The notes beneath the pieces were generated by a model, which ran no database searches, was not told the DNA's origin, and saw only the letters and a program-made list of their open reading frames with translations. The position numbers and the translations under genes were made by a program. This document shows, piece by piece, positions 20,230-30,068 of a stretch of 64,000 nt of DNA. The stretch is from an uncultured Bacteroidaceae bacterium. GTDB lineage: Bacteria; Bacteroidota; Bacteroidia; Bacteroidales; Bacteroidaceae. Location of the stretch: contig CAJOJA010000007.1 of NCBI GenBank assembly GCA_905234735.1, positions 37,826 through 101,825 on the forward strand, in the 5' to 3' direction. Numbering within the stretch: the first letter of the stretch is position 1; every line of letters begins with the position of its first letter.

Positions 20230-20714
20230 AAACGCTCCTCCTTTTTATCTTAACCATAATACCATTGGGCCTGTCAGCTCAGGGCAATCAGCAATCGCGT
20301 TACAACACTTTGGTGATTACGCTCACCGATGGTACAATGGAGACTGTGCCACTGTATACCGAACCCCGTATCACCTATCGGGACAGTCTGTTCGTCGTCA
20401 CTACGGCCCTATCTACGAAGAGTTTCCCCCGCAACAAGGTGAAAGGATACAGTTTCAGGACGGAAGACGGGACTGGCATAGACAACGTGTCTGGAAGTAG
20501 CAGTGCTCAACAGGTGGAATGGGAGCTGGTTGATCGCCAGCTGCGGCTCAAACGGTTACCGCGCGGAAGCGCCATCAGTCTATATACCGTCAATGGGCAG
20601 CATATCATGACTACCCATCGCTCTGGGCAATGCATCCTCGATTTGACACGCCTTGCATCGGGAGTATACCTGTTTGATGTCAACGGCAAGACCAATAAAA
20701 TAGTTCTATTATGA
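20226..20714 (+). CDS. Small secreted protein with T9SS-type C-terminal domain
   Basis: 162 residues. The signal peptide is MKTLLLFILTIIPLGLSA-Q. The last 70 or so residues ('ISLYTVNGQ...LDLTRLASGVYLFDVNGKTNKIVLL') have the pattern of a type A T9SS C-terminal sorting domain: a short beta-strand, the 'GVY' turn and a hydrophobic/basic end. There is little room for a separate cargo domain, only about 70 residues ('YNTLVITLTDGTMETVPLY'). It overlaps both neighbours by 4 nt (20226-20229 and 20711-20714), so it is tightly co-translated with the lipoprotein before it and the 1,044-residue protein after it. The role is unknown. Confidence 0.75.
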   Translation: MKTLLLFILTIIPLGLSAQGNQQSRYNTLVITLTDGTMETVPLYTEPRITYRDSLFVVTTALSTKSFPRNKVKGYSFRTEDGTGIDNVSGSSSAQQVEWELVDRQLRLKRLPRGSAISLYTVNGQHIMTTHRSGQCILDLTRLASGVYLFDVNGKTNKIVLL

Positions 20715-23700
20715 AACGCCTACTGAATATTCTCGTGCTGCTTGCACTGGCATGGCAGTCGACTTATGCTCAGGAGCAGGAGCAGGAACAAGTCCAGGAA
20801 CTGGTTCCCACGGTGACGAATGTGTCGTATATTTATCGCAACGACGACCATTTCAACGGATTTGCTGACAGCGAAGTTGATAGCATCACTTTCTCTCGCT
20901 TCGATGCAGATGGCATAGAACATGCTGATTATGTGACCCAAATCGTCTATACCCCAGACAGTGTCTATTACATACCATTAGAGGCCATTGACAGCGTGCT
21001 TTGTCAGCAACCCCAGATAGAGCTGCAAAAGGATGTGGTGATGCTTTCCGATGAGCAACGCGGTTTCATCGTACGTACCGACAGTACCACCATCCTCTTC
21101 CGCAGCGACACCCCACGCGACCTGCTACCCGAACGAGGCCAAATATTACTAACCATGGGGACAGCAGACCGGCCGGAAACCCATATTGCCGGCAGGGTAC
21201 TGCGCACGCAGCGTACCGACGAGGGAGTACTTGTCACCTGCGACCCGGATGTGCAGATTGGCAATATCTTCCGTCGCTTCACTGCCGTTATGTTCACATC
21301 ACCGCCAGTGGTGACTGCTGATAATAAAGAATGGGATGTTCCGCATACGGGCAACAGAGACAAGTTCGACCCCTTCGCCAAGGATGCCAAGTGGGTGCCC
21401 TCAACAAGGACATTCACAGATGAGAAAGGCAAGAAAATCACCTATACCGATAACTATATTAGTGGCTATACGAAGTCTCTGGGTCCCTACAAAAAAAACC
21501 TGTTCGACCTTATTCCAGAAGAAAAAAAGCCGGGATGGATGAAGAACGAGAACGTAGGCCTCACGGCAGAGCTCACCTTTGATTTTAAATACCGGCAGAA
21601 ATTCCTCATCGACTGCTATTATGACGAGGATGACTGGGTGATTCCTTCACTCTATTTCTATTGGAGACCCACACTGCTCCCCTCCATTACCACCAAACTG
21701 GATTTATCGGTCAAGGGCGAATGGGATAAGGAATTTAAACTGCCATTTATTCCCGACGTTCCTGCCATCGGCATCTGGACACCACCTGTGCCACCAGTCC
21801 CACCCATCAGAGTCGGTGAGGTGAACATCCATCTTACACAAATGTACATTCGGCTAGGTGGAGAGGCCAGCGTCAACTACACCTTTACCGTACAGAAAGT
21901 ATTCGACATTGAGGTGGAGCATAACAAATCATGGAAAGTCACCGATATGTCCAAGAAAGGTGGTTACACCGACAAATCTGGCCTTACCAACAAGGGCTTT
22001 GGATTTGGTGATTCGGATCTTGACGATGATGATATCGAACAAATCGGCAAAGTCTATCTCTGGCTCGCATGGGATCCTTCCGTGGGTGTATCGCTCATTA
22101 ACGAACATGTGCTCACAGCGGCAATTAACTGCAAGGTTGGTCCTTGGTTCCAATTAAATGTAGAAAAGTACAAGGAACCATGGGATGATGAATATACCCG
22201 CTTTTGGCATACGTGGTCGCCCACCCATGTGATGACGAAGTTGCATGTGGAACCCGACTTTACCGTCACCATCGCTAAAGGCACAAAGTTCGAAGAAAAG
22301 AAGAGTCTGGTAAAGATGCTTTCAGATTTTGGCGTTACCGATGGTGAAGGCTTTAGTTTCATGGAGCGTCGTTTCGGTATCTTCCCCTCGTTCGGCAAGC
22401 CTCAACTGGCCTCCGGATGGCAGCAGAACCTTGACCAGCTTGGTTCCATTTCTTTCACCACGGAGTATGGTAATCCAAAAATCAACAAGTTGAGCGGCAC
22501 CTTCCTCTCTACCAAGCTTGGCTTAGGACTCTATAAGGTTGGAGGCGACGACAAACAGAAGGAAGTTGCCACCTCATTCTCAAAGACCGAGAAGGGATGG
22601 TTCAGCACCAAGGAAGGAAGTTACACGACCGAGTTCAAGAACGTGAAGCGTGGTGTATTCAAGGTGGCACCGCTCTTCGATCCCCCGTTCTTCGATCCCA
22701 TACGTGCCACCACCGAGACCGATGTAGTTATACCACCATCTGCCATGACAGAGGAAGCAACATCCGTTGGTCAGCATCACTGTAACATGAACGGTTACGC
22801 GCTTGGTTTGAAAGAATTCAACGATTTCTTTGGCGGAGATTCGAAACTGGGATGGATTATTAAAAAAGCGGATAAAAATTTTAACAGCGAAGACCTGAAT
22901 GTCCAGAATGCCGATCAAATAAAACCTTACAGTGAAGGCGACGTGAAGATAGAGACGGTGAATGGAGAGGATAAGATGAGTTTCGGCCCAACCCACTCTT
23001 CATCCAGCGAGATGGAGGCCATGACGCGCTGTAACAAGCTTTCGCCAAGCACGACATACATCTATCGCACGTGGGCTCAGTACACCGACGGCAAGCAAAC
23101 GAAAGTAATCTATGGAGAGGTGAAGGAACTGACCACAATGCCTAGCGAAAACGAGCCCAGATGCGAGACCGACCTTGGTCTCAGTGTCAACTGGGCATGC
23201 TACAACGTCGGCGCAGCTAACAGTTCACAATATGGTAACTACTATGCCTGGGGCGAGATGGATACGAAGAAAGAATACACCGCTGCCAATTACAAAGTCC
23301 CTGGCAAGGAAAAGATTGCCGGCGATACCAACTATGATGTGGCCACCACATGGAACAAGGGAAAAAACAGCGGATGGCGCATGCCAACGAAGGAGGAATT
23401 CCAGGAGTTGATTGACAACTGCAAAATGGAGTGGACCACCCTTAACAAGGTGAAGGGTATGAAGTTCACCAGCAAAATCAACGGTAAAAGTATCTTCCTG
23501 CCCGCAGCCGGTAACAAGTATGCCAAGAAGACCTACAGCCACGGCCTCGGAGGCTGTTACTGGAGCGGCGACTTCGATCCAGAATCGCTCAAGGCTAATG
23601 TGGACGATGGCGGTGTGGAGGACGAAGAAGATGAGGATGAGGATGAAGGGGAAATAGGCATTGGCGAAGGCGATGCCAAGGAACTCACGAAAGAGGAAAA

Positions 23701-23845
23701 GGCCGATGCCTGGCGTCTCCACTTCAACAACGTGGAGGAAGAAGGAAAGGCACCGCACAATGAGGCCGGACGATGCTACTACGGACGTACTATTCGACCC
23801 GTGAGGGAGAAAGCGAAAGAACCCGAACCTGACCCCGAACCCTAA
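20711..23845 (+). CDS. Large secreted beta-rich protein ending in a Fib_succ_major/FGE-like domain
   Basis: 1,044 residues with a signal peptide (MKRLLNILVLLALAWQSTYA-Q). The central part (about 240-800) is beta-rich and not recognised. Near 790-815 a segment ('STTYIYRTWAQYTDGKQTK') reads like the end of a fibronectin-III domain. From about 818 the sequence 'LGLSVNWACYNVGA...YYAWGE' ... 'GWRMPTKEEFQELI' ... 'FLPAAGNKY' ... 'YWSGD' fits the TIGR02145 (Fib_succ_major) type of domain, related to sulfatase-modifying/C-lectin folds. An acidic insert (about 965-985, DEEDEDEDEGE) interrupts that domain between the 'YWSGD' and 'WRLHF' motifs. The start overlaps the previous gene by 4 nt. A binding or scaffold role is an inference. 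Confidence 0.7.
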   Translation: MKRLLNILVLLALAWQSTYAQEQEQEQVQELVPTVTNVSYIYRNDDHFNGFADSEVDSITFSRFDADGIEHADYVTQIVYTPDSVYYIPLEAIDSVLCQQPQIELQKDVVMLSDEQRGFIVRTDSTTILFRSDTPRDLLPERGQILLTMGTADRPETHIAGRVLRTQRTDEGVLVTCDPDVQIGNIFRRFTAVMFTSPPVVTADNKEWDVPHTGNRDKFDPFAKDAKWVPSTRTFTDEKGKKITYTDNYISGYTKSLGPYKKNLFDLIPEEKKPGWMKNENVGLTAELTFDFKYRQKFLIDCYYDEDDWVIPSLYFYWRPTLLPSITTKLDLSVKGEWDKEFKLPFIPDVPAIGIWTPPVPPVPPIRVGEVNIHLTQMYIRLGGEASVNYTFTVQKVFDIEVEHNKSWKVTDMSKKGGYTDKSGLTNKGFGFGDSDLDDDDIEQIGKVYLWLAWDPSVGVSLINEHVLTAAINCKVGPWFQLNVEKYKEPWDDEYTRFWHTWSPTHVMTKLHVEPDFTVTIAKGTKFEEKKSLVKMLSDFGVTDGEGFSFMERRFGIFPSFGKPQLASGWQQNLDQLGSISFTTEYGNPKINKLSGTFLSTKLGLGLYKVGGDDKQKEVATSFSKTEKGWFSTKEGSYTTEFKNVKRGVFKVAPLFDPPFFDPIRATTETDVVIPPSAMTEEATSVGQHHCNMNGYALGLKEFNDFFGGDSKLGWIIKKADKNFNSEDLNVQNADQIKPYSEGDVKIETVNGEDKMSFGPTHSSSSEMEAMTRCNKLSPSTTYIYRTWAQYTDGKQTKVIYGEVKELTTMPSENEPRCETDLGLSVNWACYNVGAANSSQYGNYYAWGEMDTKKEYTAANYKVPGKEKIAGDTNYDVATTWNKGKNSGWRMPTKEEFQELIDNCKMEWTTLNKVKGMKFTSKINGKSIFLPAAGNKYAKKTYSHGLGGCYWSGDFDPESLKANVDDGGVEDEEDEDEDEGEIGIGEGDAKELTKEEKADAWRLHFNNVEEEGKAPHNEAGRCYYGRTIRPVREKAKEPEPDPEP

Positions 23846-23860
23846 ATAACAAACAGCAAC

Positions 23861-24427
23861 ATGAAGCACATCCTCTATATAATTCTGTTCTTAGGCATCC
23901 CGCCACTGACAGCCTGTTCGAAGACAACCGTCTCCGCCACTAACGATTCTGCTGCGACTGCGACTGCGGCTGTGGCAGTGTCTGACACCACGTCCACCGA
24001 CCCCCTACCCAATAACGGTATGTGCGTCACCCTGCGCATGAACGATGCCACACAGCAGCTCATCTATCTGCGGACTCACCCTTCGGTGAGGCAGCAGCCG
24101 AGGCAGACGGTGGTGTCTTCCCCGCTTACAGTCATCACCTACGAGCGTAACGACGTGGTACGTCACCAACCTGGCAAGGCACTTCTCGCGGGCACTTCTA
24201 CAGCCGGCCTGCCAACATCGGCAAAGGCTACAGACCGCATGAAAGAACGGATTTTCTTCTTCGGTCTACCCAAAGACAGCCATATCAGCATCGTTACGGA
24301 CTCAGGCTTGCAATGGCTCGACCAGGACATCAAGGGCGACACCTATGCCCTTGTCCTGACCGAATTGCCCCATGGCAGATACATTGTAACAATGAACTCT
24401 ACCACGTTCCAAGTAGAATTAAAGTAG
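23861..24427 (+). CDS. Small lipoprotein, last gene of the surface operon
   Basis: 188 residues with a lipoprotein signal peptide (lipobox PLTAC, Cys19). The mature start is Ala/Thr/Ser-rich (about 23-45), a probable flexible tether. The rest is an unrecognised beta-type domain; its closing segment 'LTELPHGRYIVTMNSTTFQVELK' resembles the end of T9SS-type or Ig-like folds. It starts 15 nt after the 1,044-residue gene and ends 22 nt from the convergent ABC-F gene, so it closes the operon. Function unknown. Confidence 0.65.
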   Translation: MKHILYIILFLGIPPLTACSKTTVSATNDSAATATAAVAVSDTTSTDPLPNNGMCVTLRMNDATQQLIYLRTHPSVRQQPRQTVVSSPLTVITYERNDVVRHQPGKALLAGTSTAGLPTSAKATDRMKERIFFFGLPKDSHISIVTDSGLQWLDQDIKGDTYALVLTELPHGRYIVTMNSTTFQVELK

Positions 24428-24449
24428 AGAAATCCTTACTCTTGGCTCA

Positions 24450-26551
<2,102 letters not shown>

Positions 26552-26571
26552 ATTGTGGCATTATTTTGCTG

Positions 26572-26579
26572 CAAAGATA
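26572..26579 (-). promoter_or_regulatory. Candidate -7 element for the cdd / ABC-F unit
   Basis: TATCTTTG on the minus strand matches the Bacteroidota TAnnTTTG consensus 20 bp upstream of the cdd start. The -33 region falls in an AT-rich repeat and has no perfect TTTG. Confidence 0.55.
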
Positions 26580-26584
26580 GCGAA

Positions 26585-26619
26585 TTTAAATTGAAAATTA
26601 AAAATTAGAAATTAAAAAA
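26585..26619 (+). repeat. AT-rich degenerate TTGAAAATT-type repeat between divergent promoters
   Basis: Short units of the AAATTGAAAATTAAAAATTAG type sit between two divergent TATCTTTG boxes. The same family recurs at 26687-26716, 31149-31176, 32471-32501, 33000-33030, 34199-34217 and 55349-55384. Confidence 0.7.
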
Positions 26620-26622
26620 TGC

Positions 26623-26630
26623 TATCTTTG
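26623..26630 (+). promoter_or_regulatory. Candidate -7 element for the LysM lysozyme gene
   Basis: TATCTTTG matches TAnnTTTG and lies 26 bp upstream of the chosen start at 26656. It is divergent from the cdd element 43 bp away. No clear -33 TTTG is seen. Confidence 0.55.
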
Positions 26631-26655
26631 CGCACAGAAACAAATGTTTTGGCAC

Positions 26656-27621
26656 ATGAAACGCACCCTTCTGCTCCTCTTCATATTCAATTTTCAATTT
26701 TCAATTTTCAATTTATTTGCCCAGCGTCCCAATCAAGCCTACTGGGACTACATCGAGCGATATCACAAGATGGCACAGGAACAGATGGCTCGCTACGGCA
26801 TCCCCGCCAGCATCACGCTGGCACAAGGACTGCTGGAGAGCGGAGCCGGTAGGAGCGAGCTGGCCACTGAGGCCAACAACCACTTCGGCATCAAGGTCGG
26901 CACTGGGTGGACGGGACCCTATGTGGTGAAGAGCGACGACCGCCCCGACGACCGTTTCCGCAAATACAAATCAGTGAAAGAGAGCTACGAAGACCACGCC
27001 CAGTTTCTGATGAAGCCGCGCTACCAGAGCCTCTTCCGCCTCTCGAAGACCGACTACAAGGGCTGGGCATACGGGCTGAAACAATGCGGCTACGCCACCA
27101 ACCCCACCTACGCCCAGCAACTCATCCATATCATCGAGACCTACAACCTGCACCAGTACGACTCGAAACACTCTGGCAAGCACAGTAGGCGGCTCAGCAA
27201 ACACCCCTCCCCTACCGTCGTTTCGCCAAAGGCCACGCCGTCTTCGCGCGAACAGGCCCAGCAGGAGTTCTTTGCCTCCCACCCCGTCAACGTCTGCAAC
27301 CGAAACTACTACATCGTAGTGCAGCCAGGCGACAATCTGCCCACACTGGCCAAGATGGTGGGCGTATCTAAGCGCAAGCTACTGAAGTACAACGAATTGC
27401 CAAAATCATACATACCCAAACCTGGCGACATCCTGTACTTGCAGAAGAAACGCTCACGGGCTGACAAGTCGTTCAAGGGCATTCCGCACACGGTGCAGGC
27501 CGGCGAATCGATGTACACCATCGCCCAGCGCTACGGCATCCGCCTCGAGAGTCTCTACAAACTCAACCATCTCGCTCCCGACTACGTGCCACAACCCGGC
27601 CACATGCTCCGACTCTACTGA
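26656..27621 (+). CDS. Secreted glucosaminidase (flagellar FlgJ/Auto-type) with two LysM domains
   Basis: 321 residues from ATG 26656; a start at 26644 is possible but adds a polar MFWH before the export signal. The signal peptide core 'LLLLFIFNFQFSIFNLFA-Q' is encoded by an AT-rich tandem repeat. Residues about 25-165 are a glucosaminidase domain: 'ITLAQGLLESGAGRSELATEANNHFGIK' carries the catalytic Glu in 'LLESGAG', followed by 'YKSVKESYEDHAQFL'. A Ser/Lys/Pro-rich linker follows. Two LysM domains ('YYIVVQPGDNLPTLAKMVGVSKRKLLKYN', 'HTVQAGESMYTIAQRYGIRLESLYKLN') bind peptidoglycan. It cleaves the glycan strands of the cell wall in the periplasm and probably serves remodelling or cell separation. 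Confidence 0.9.
   Translation: MKRTLLLLFIFNFQFSIFNLFAQRPNQAYWDYIERYHKMAQEQMARYGIPASITLAQGLLESGAGRSELATEANNHFGIKVGTGWTGPYVVKSDDRPDDRFRKYKSVKESYEDHAQFLMKPRYQSLFRLSKTDYKGWAYGLKQCGYATNPTYAQQLIHIIETYNLHQYDSKHSGKHSRRLSKHPSPTVVSPKATPSSREQAQQEFFASHPVNVCNRNYYIVVQPGDNLPTLAKMVGVSKRKLLKYNELPKSYIPKPGDILYLQKKRSRADKSFKGIPHTVQAGESMYTIAQRYGIRLESLYKLNHLAPDYVPQPGHMLRLY
26687..26716 (+). repeat. TTTTCAA tandem repeat inside a signal-peptide coding region
   Basis: About four units of ATTTTCA encode the FNFQFSIFN part of the lysozyme's signal peptide. It is the reverse complement of the upstream repeat at 26585, so the promoter and start are bracketed by inverted copies of the repeat family. Confidence 0.75.
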
Positions 27622-27644
27622 AAAGAGGTCCTACTATGGTCGGG

Positions 27645-27747
27645 GCTTGGTCGACACGTCGACCAAGCTCCAACGATGCGTCGACGAAGCCTCGACGATA
27701 CGTCAACGAAGCCTCGGTCCATCAACGCACGTATGTACGCACATACG
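27645..27747. repeat. Palindrome plus 22-bp tandem repeat upstream of tRNA-Pro
   Basis: GCTTGGTCGAC-AC-GTCGACCAAGC is a perfect 11-bp palindrome (27645-27668). It is followed by two 22-bp tandem units (27673-27694, 27695-27716; 20 of 22 identical) and a CGTATGT/ACATACG hairpin (27730-27747). A T8 tract lies 13 bp further on. It probably ends lysozyme transcription, but the tandem units are unexplained. Confidence 0.6.
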
Positions 27748-27785
27748 CGGACATGCACGATTTTTTTTAAAAAGGAATAGGAAAA

Positions 27786-27817
27786 TTTGGTGGTATGAAA
27801 AAAAGTTACTACCTTTG
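27786..27817 (+). promoter_or_regulatory. Consensus promoter for tRNA-Pro and the dehydratase gene
   Basis: TTTG (27786-27789), a 20-bp spacer and TACCTTTG (27810-27817) match the Bacteroidota housekeeping promoter exactly. The tRNA begins 25 bp after the -7 box. Confidence 0.85.
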
Positions 27818-27841
27818 CAACGCTTTCGATACTAGGCAAAT

Positions 27842-27914
27842 CGGGGTGTAGCGCAGTTGGTAGCGTTCCTGGTTTGGGACCAGGCGGTCGCCCGTTCGAG
27901 TCGGGTCGCCCCGA
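27842..27914 (+). tRNA. tRNA-Pro (anticodon TGG)
   Basis: A full cloverleaf folds by eye: 7-bp acceptor stem CGGGGTG/CGCCCCG (one G-U), D-arm with GCGC/GCGT stem, anticodon stem CCTGG/CCAGG with loop TTTGGGA (TGG at 27875-27877), T-arm GCCCG-TTCGAGT-CGGGT, and discriminator A. No CCA is encoded. Confidence 0.95.
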
Positions 27915-27943
27915 CAACACTAAAAAGCCAGAGGGAAGACTAT

Positions 27944-29938
27944 ATGATCAAAGGCCTAAAGCTAAAAACAGCGAGAATCCTCCGTAGACTTCTACGGTGG
28001 TATTTCTCTAAGAATGCCCTACCCTACTGGTGCATTATTGCCATAGACAGCATCATCATTTTCTTATCGGGCTTAATCACCTTCTGGGTGTTCTACAGGT
28101 CGATGGTGCTATTGGAGCATCGGTTCGAAGTGCTGTGCACCCTGCTCATGCTTGTGGTGCTGAGTTATATCGGAACCCGCCTGTTCAGGACCTACTCAGG
28201 CATCATCCGTTTCTCGTCGTTCGTAGACCTCCTGCATGTGGCCTATGCCAATACGCTGACCGCATTGTTGGCCATAGGCGTATCGGAATATATGAATTGG
28301 AAAGGGATATATCTGCTGTCGGCCCTCTCGTACAAGCAAATCATCATCACCTTCATCGTGTCCACCTTCGCCATGTGGGGCTTAAGAATCCTTGTAAAGG
28401 CACTCTACGACGCATCCGCTACAGGCAACCAGACCATGGGGGTACTCATCTACGGAGCCCTCTCGGGCGGTGTAGGTCTGGCCAAGAACATACGTATGCT
28501 ACGCCCCCGCAGGTTCATCCTGCGCGGCTTCATCTCACACGAAGAAAGCAAGAAGGTAAAGAACGTCCGTCTGATGGGCGAACCTGTTTACACCGCCGAC
28601 GACGACCTGGAGACTATCATCAAGAAGAAACACATCCGTGCCATCCTGGTGAGTCCGTTGCGCATCGACGAATTCCGATTCAATCAGGAGATGCAGGACC
28701 GACTGATTGGTGCCGGGTGTAAAATATTCATGTCACAACCGGCCAAGGAGGCCAGCATCAAGGATGGACAAATCGCGGAAGACGAAATCAAGAACATACA
28801 GTTGAACGAAGTCTCCGTCGAAGACCTGCTTCCACGCTCGGAAATCAAGGTGGACCTGAAGTCCGTAGCCTCCCAACTGACGGGGAGGCGCATCCTGATA
28901 ACCGGTTCGGCCGGCAGCATCGGTTCGGAAATCGTACGCCAGATTGCCACCTTTGAACCCGCAAAGATGATGCTCATCGACCAGGCCGAAACGCCAGAGC
29001 ACGACATCCGCCTGATGATGGGACACGAATTTCCCGACGTAGAGGCGGAGACCATCGTCACCAGCATCTGTAACCAAAGCCGGATGGAGCACATCTTCAA
29101 GAACTTCCGTCCCGAATACGTATTCCACGCGGCCGCATACAAACACGTGCCGATGATGGAGAACAATCCCAGCGAAGCCGTCCTCAACAACGTCTATGGA
29201 ACCCGGGTGATAGCCGACCTAAGCGCGAAATACGGAGTGGAAAAATTCGTCATGGTGTCCACCGACAAGGCCGTGAACCCGACAAACGTCATGGGCTGTT
29301 CGAAGCGCATCTGCGAAATCTATGTGCAAAGTCTGAACGAGAGACTGAGGGAAGAATCCATGAAGAAACATAATTCCGGAACAACGTTTATCTCCTCCAC
29401 CCAGTTCGTCACCACTCGCTTCGGAAACGTTCTGGGGTCGAACGGTAGCGTGATACCCCTCTTCAGGGAACAGATAAAGAATGGCGGCCCCGTGACCGTG
29501 ACCGACAAACGCATCGTCCGCTTCTTCATGCTGATTCCCGAAGCCTGCCAGCTGGTACTGGAAGCCGGAACGAAAGGGCGCGGCGGAGAAATCTTCGTGT
29601 TCGACATGGGAAAACCCGTGAGAATCGCCGACCTGGCCAAACGCATGATAGCCTTGTCGGGCGCAAAGGACGTGGAAATCAAATACACTGGTCTGCGCGA
29701 AGGCGAAAAATTGTACGAGGAAGTTCTCAACGAACTGGAGGGTACGAAACCCACGTTCCACGAAAAGATACGCATTGCATCCGTCCGCAGCTACAACTAC
29801 GACGATGCCTGCAAGCAGATAGACGAGCTCATCGCCATAGCCAGGAACTATGACGATATGGCCACCGTTGCCAAGATGAAGGAAATCGTTCCGGAATACA
29901 AAAGCAACAACTCCATCTACGAAACTTTGGACAAATAA
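27944..29938 (+). CDS. Membrane-anchored nucleotide-sugar 4,6-dehydratase (WbpM/CapD/FlaA1 family)
   Basis: 664 residues from ATG 27944; the frame runs further upstream into the tRNA, but the signal GAGGGAAG lies just before this ATG. Residues about 25-150 form four membrane helices. A first Rossmann-like domain (about 160-300) is followed by the catalytic SDR domain with GSAGSIG at 321-327 binding NAD(P)+, 'AAAYKHVPMMENNP', and 'STDKAVNPTNVMGCSKR' near 437-453, where WbpM-type enzymes replace the usual SDR YxxxK Tyr by Met. It should make UDP-4-keto-6-deoxy-sugars from UDP-GlcNAc for capsule, O-antigen or protein glycans at the inner face of the inner membrane. It stands alone, sharing only a promoter with tRNA-Pro. 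Confidence 0.9.
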   Translation: MIKGLKLKTARILRRLLRWYFSKNALPYWCIIAIDSIIIFLSGLITFWVFYRSMVLLEHRFEVLCTLLMLVVLSYIGTRLFRTYSGIIRFSSFVDLLHVAYANTLTALLAIGVSEYMNWKGIYLLSALSYKQIIITFIVSTFAMWGLRILVKALYDASATGNQTMGVLIYGALSGGVGLAKNIRMLRPRRFILRGFISHEESKKVKNVRLMGEPVYTADDDLETIIKKKHIRAILVSPLRIDEFRFNQEMQDRLIGAGCKIFMSQPAKEASIKDGQIAEDEIKNIQLNEVSVEDLLPRSEIKVDLKSVASQLTGRRILITGSAGSIGSEIVRQIATFEPAKMMLIDQAETPEHDIRLMMGHEFPDVEAETIVTSICNQSRMEHIFKNFRPEYVFHAAAYKHVPMMENNPSEAVLNNVYGTRVIADLSAKYGVEKFVMVSTDKAVNPTNVMGCSKRICEIYVQSLNERLREESMKKHNSGTTFISSTQFVTTRFGNVLGSNGSVIPLFREQIKNGGPVTVTDKRIVRFFMLIPEACQLVLEAGTKGRGGEIFVFDMGKPVRIADLAKRMIALSGAKDVEIKYTGLREGEKLYEEVLNELEGTKPTFHEKIRIASVRSYNYDDACKQIDELIAIARNYDDMATVAKMKEIVPEYKSNNSIYETLDK

Positions 29939-29973
29939 AACGCTCCCTGCACGACGCGTTTTCAGGCCTTCGA

Positions 29974-29994
29974 GATTTTTTACGACAAAAAATC
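29974..29994. terminator. AT-rich hairpin after the dehydratase gene (weak terminator candidate)
   Basis: GATTTTTT and AAAAAATC pair across a 5-nt loop 36 bp after the stop. The stem is A-T rich and no long T run follows, so this is tentative. Confidence 0.4.
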
Positions 29995-30003
29995 CCGAAA
30001 AGA

Positions 30004-30035
30004 TTTGGAATTGTCTTCGGTTTCCACTATTTTTG
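30004..30035 (+). promoter_or_regulatory. Consensus promoter for the galactose operon
   Basis: TTTG (30004-30007), 20 bp, then TATTTTTG (30028-30035). It lies 34 bp before the mutarotase start. Confidence 0.88.
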
Positions 30036-30068
30036 TAGCAACATTGGTTAACTTTAATACATAATACA

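Noticed and set aside
27857..27943. Upstream extension of the dehydratase start into the tRNA
   Set aside because: The first 29 codons overlap the tRNA; the ATG at 27944 has a proper leader and starts the membrane segment correctly.
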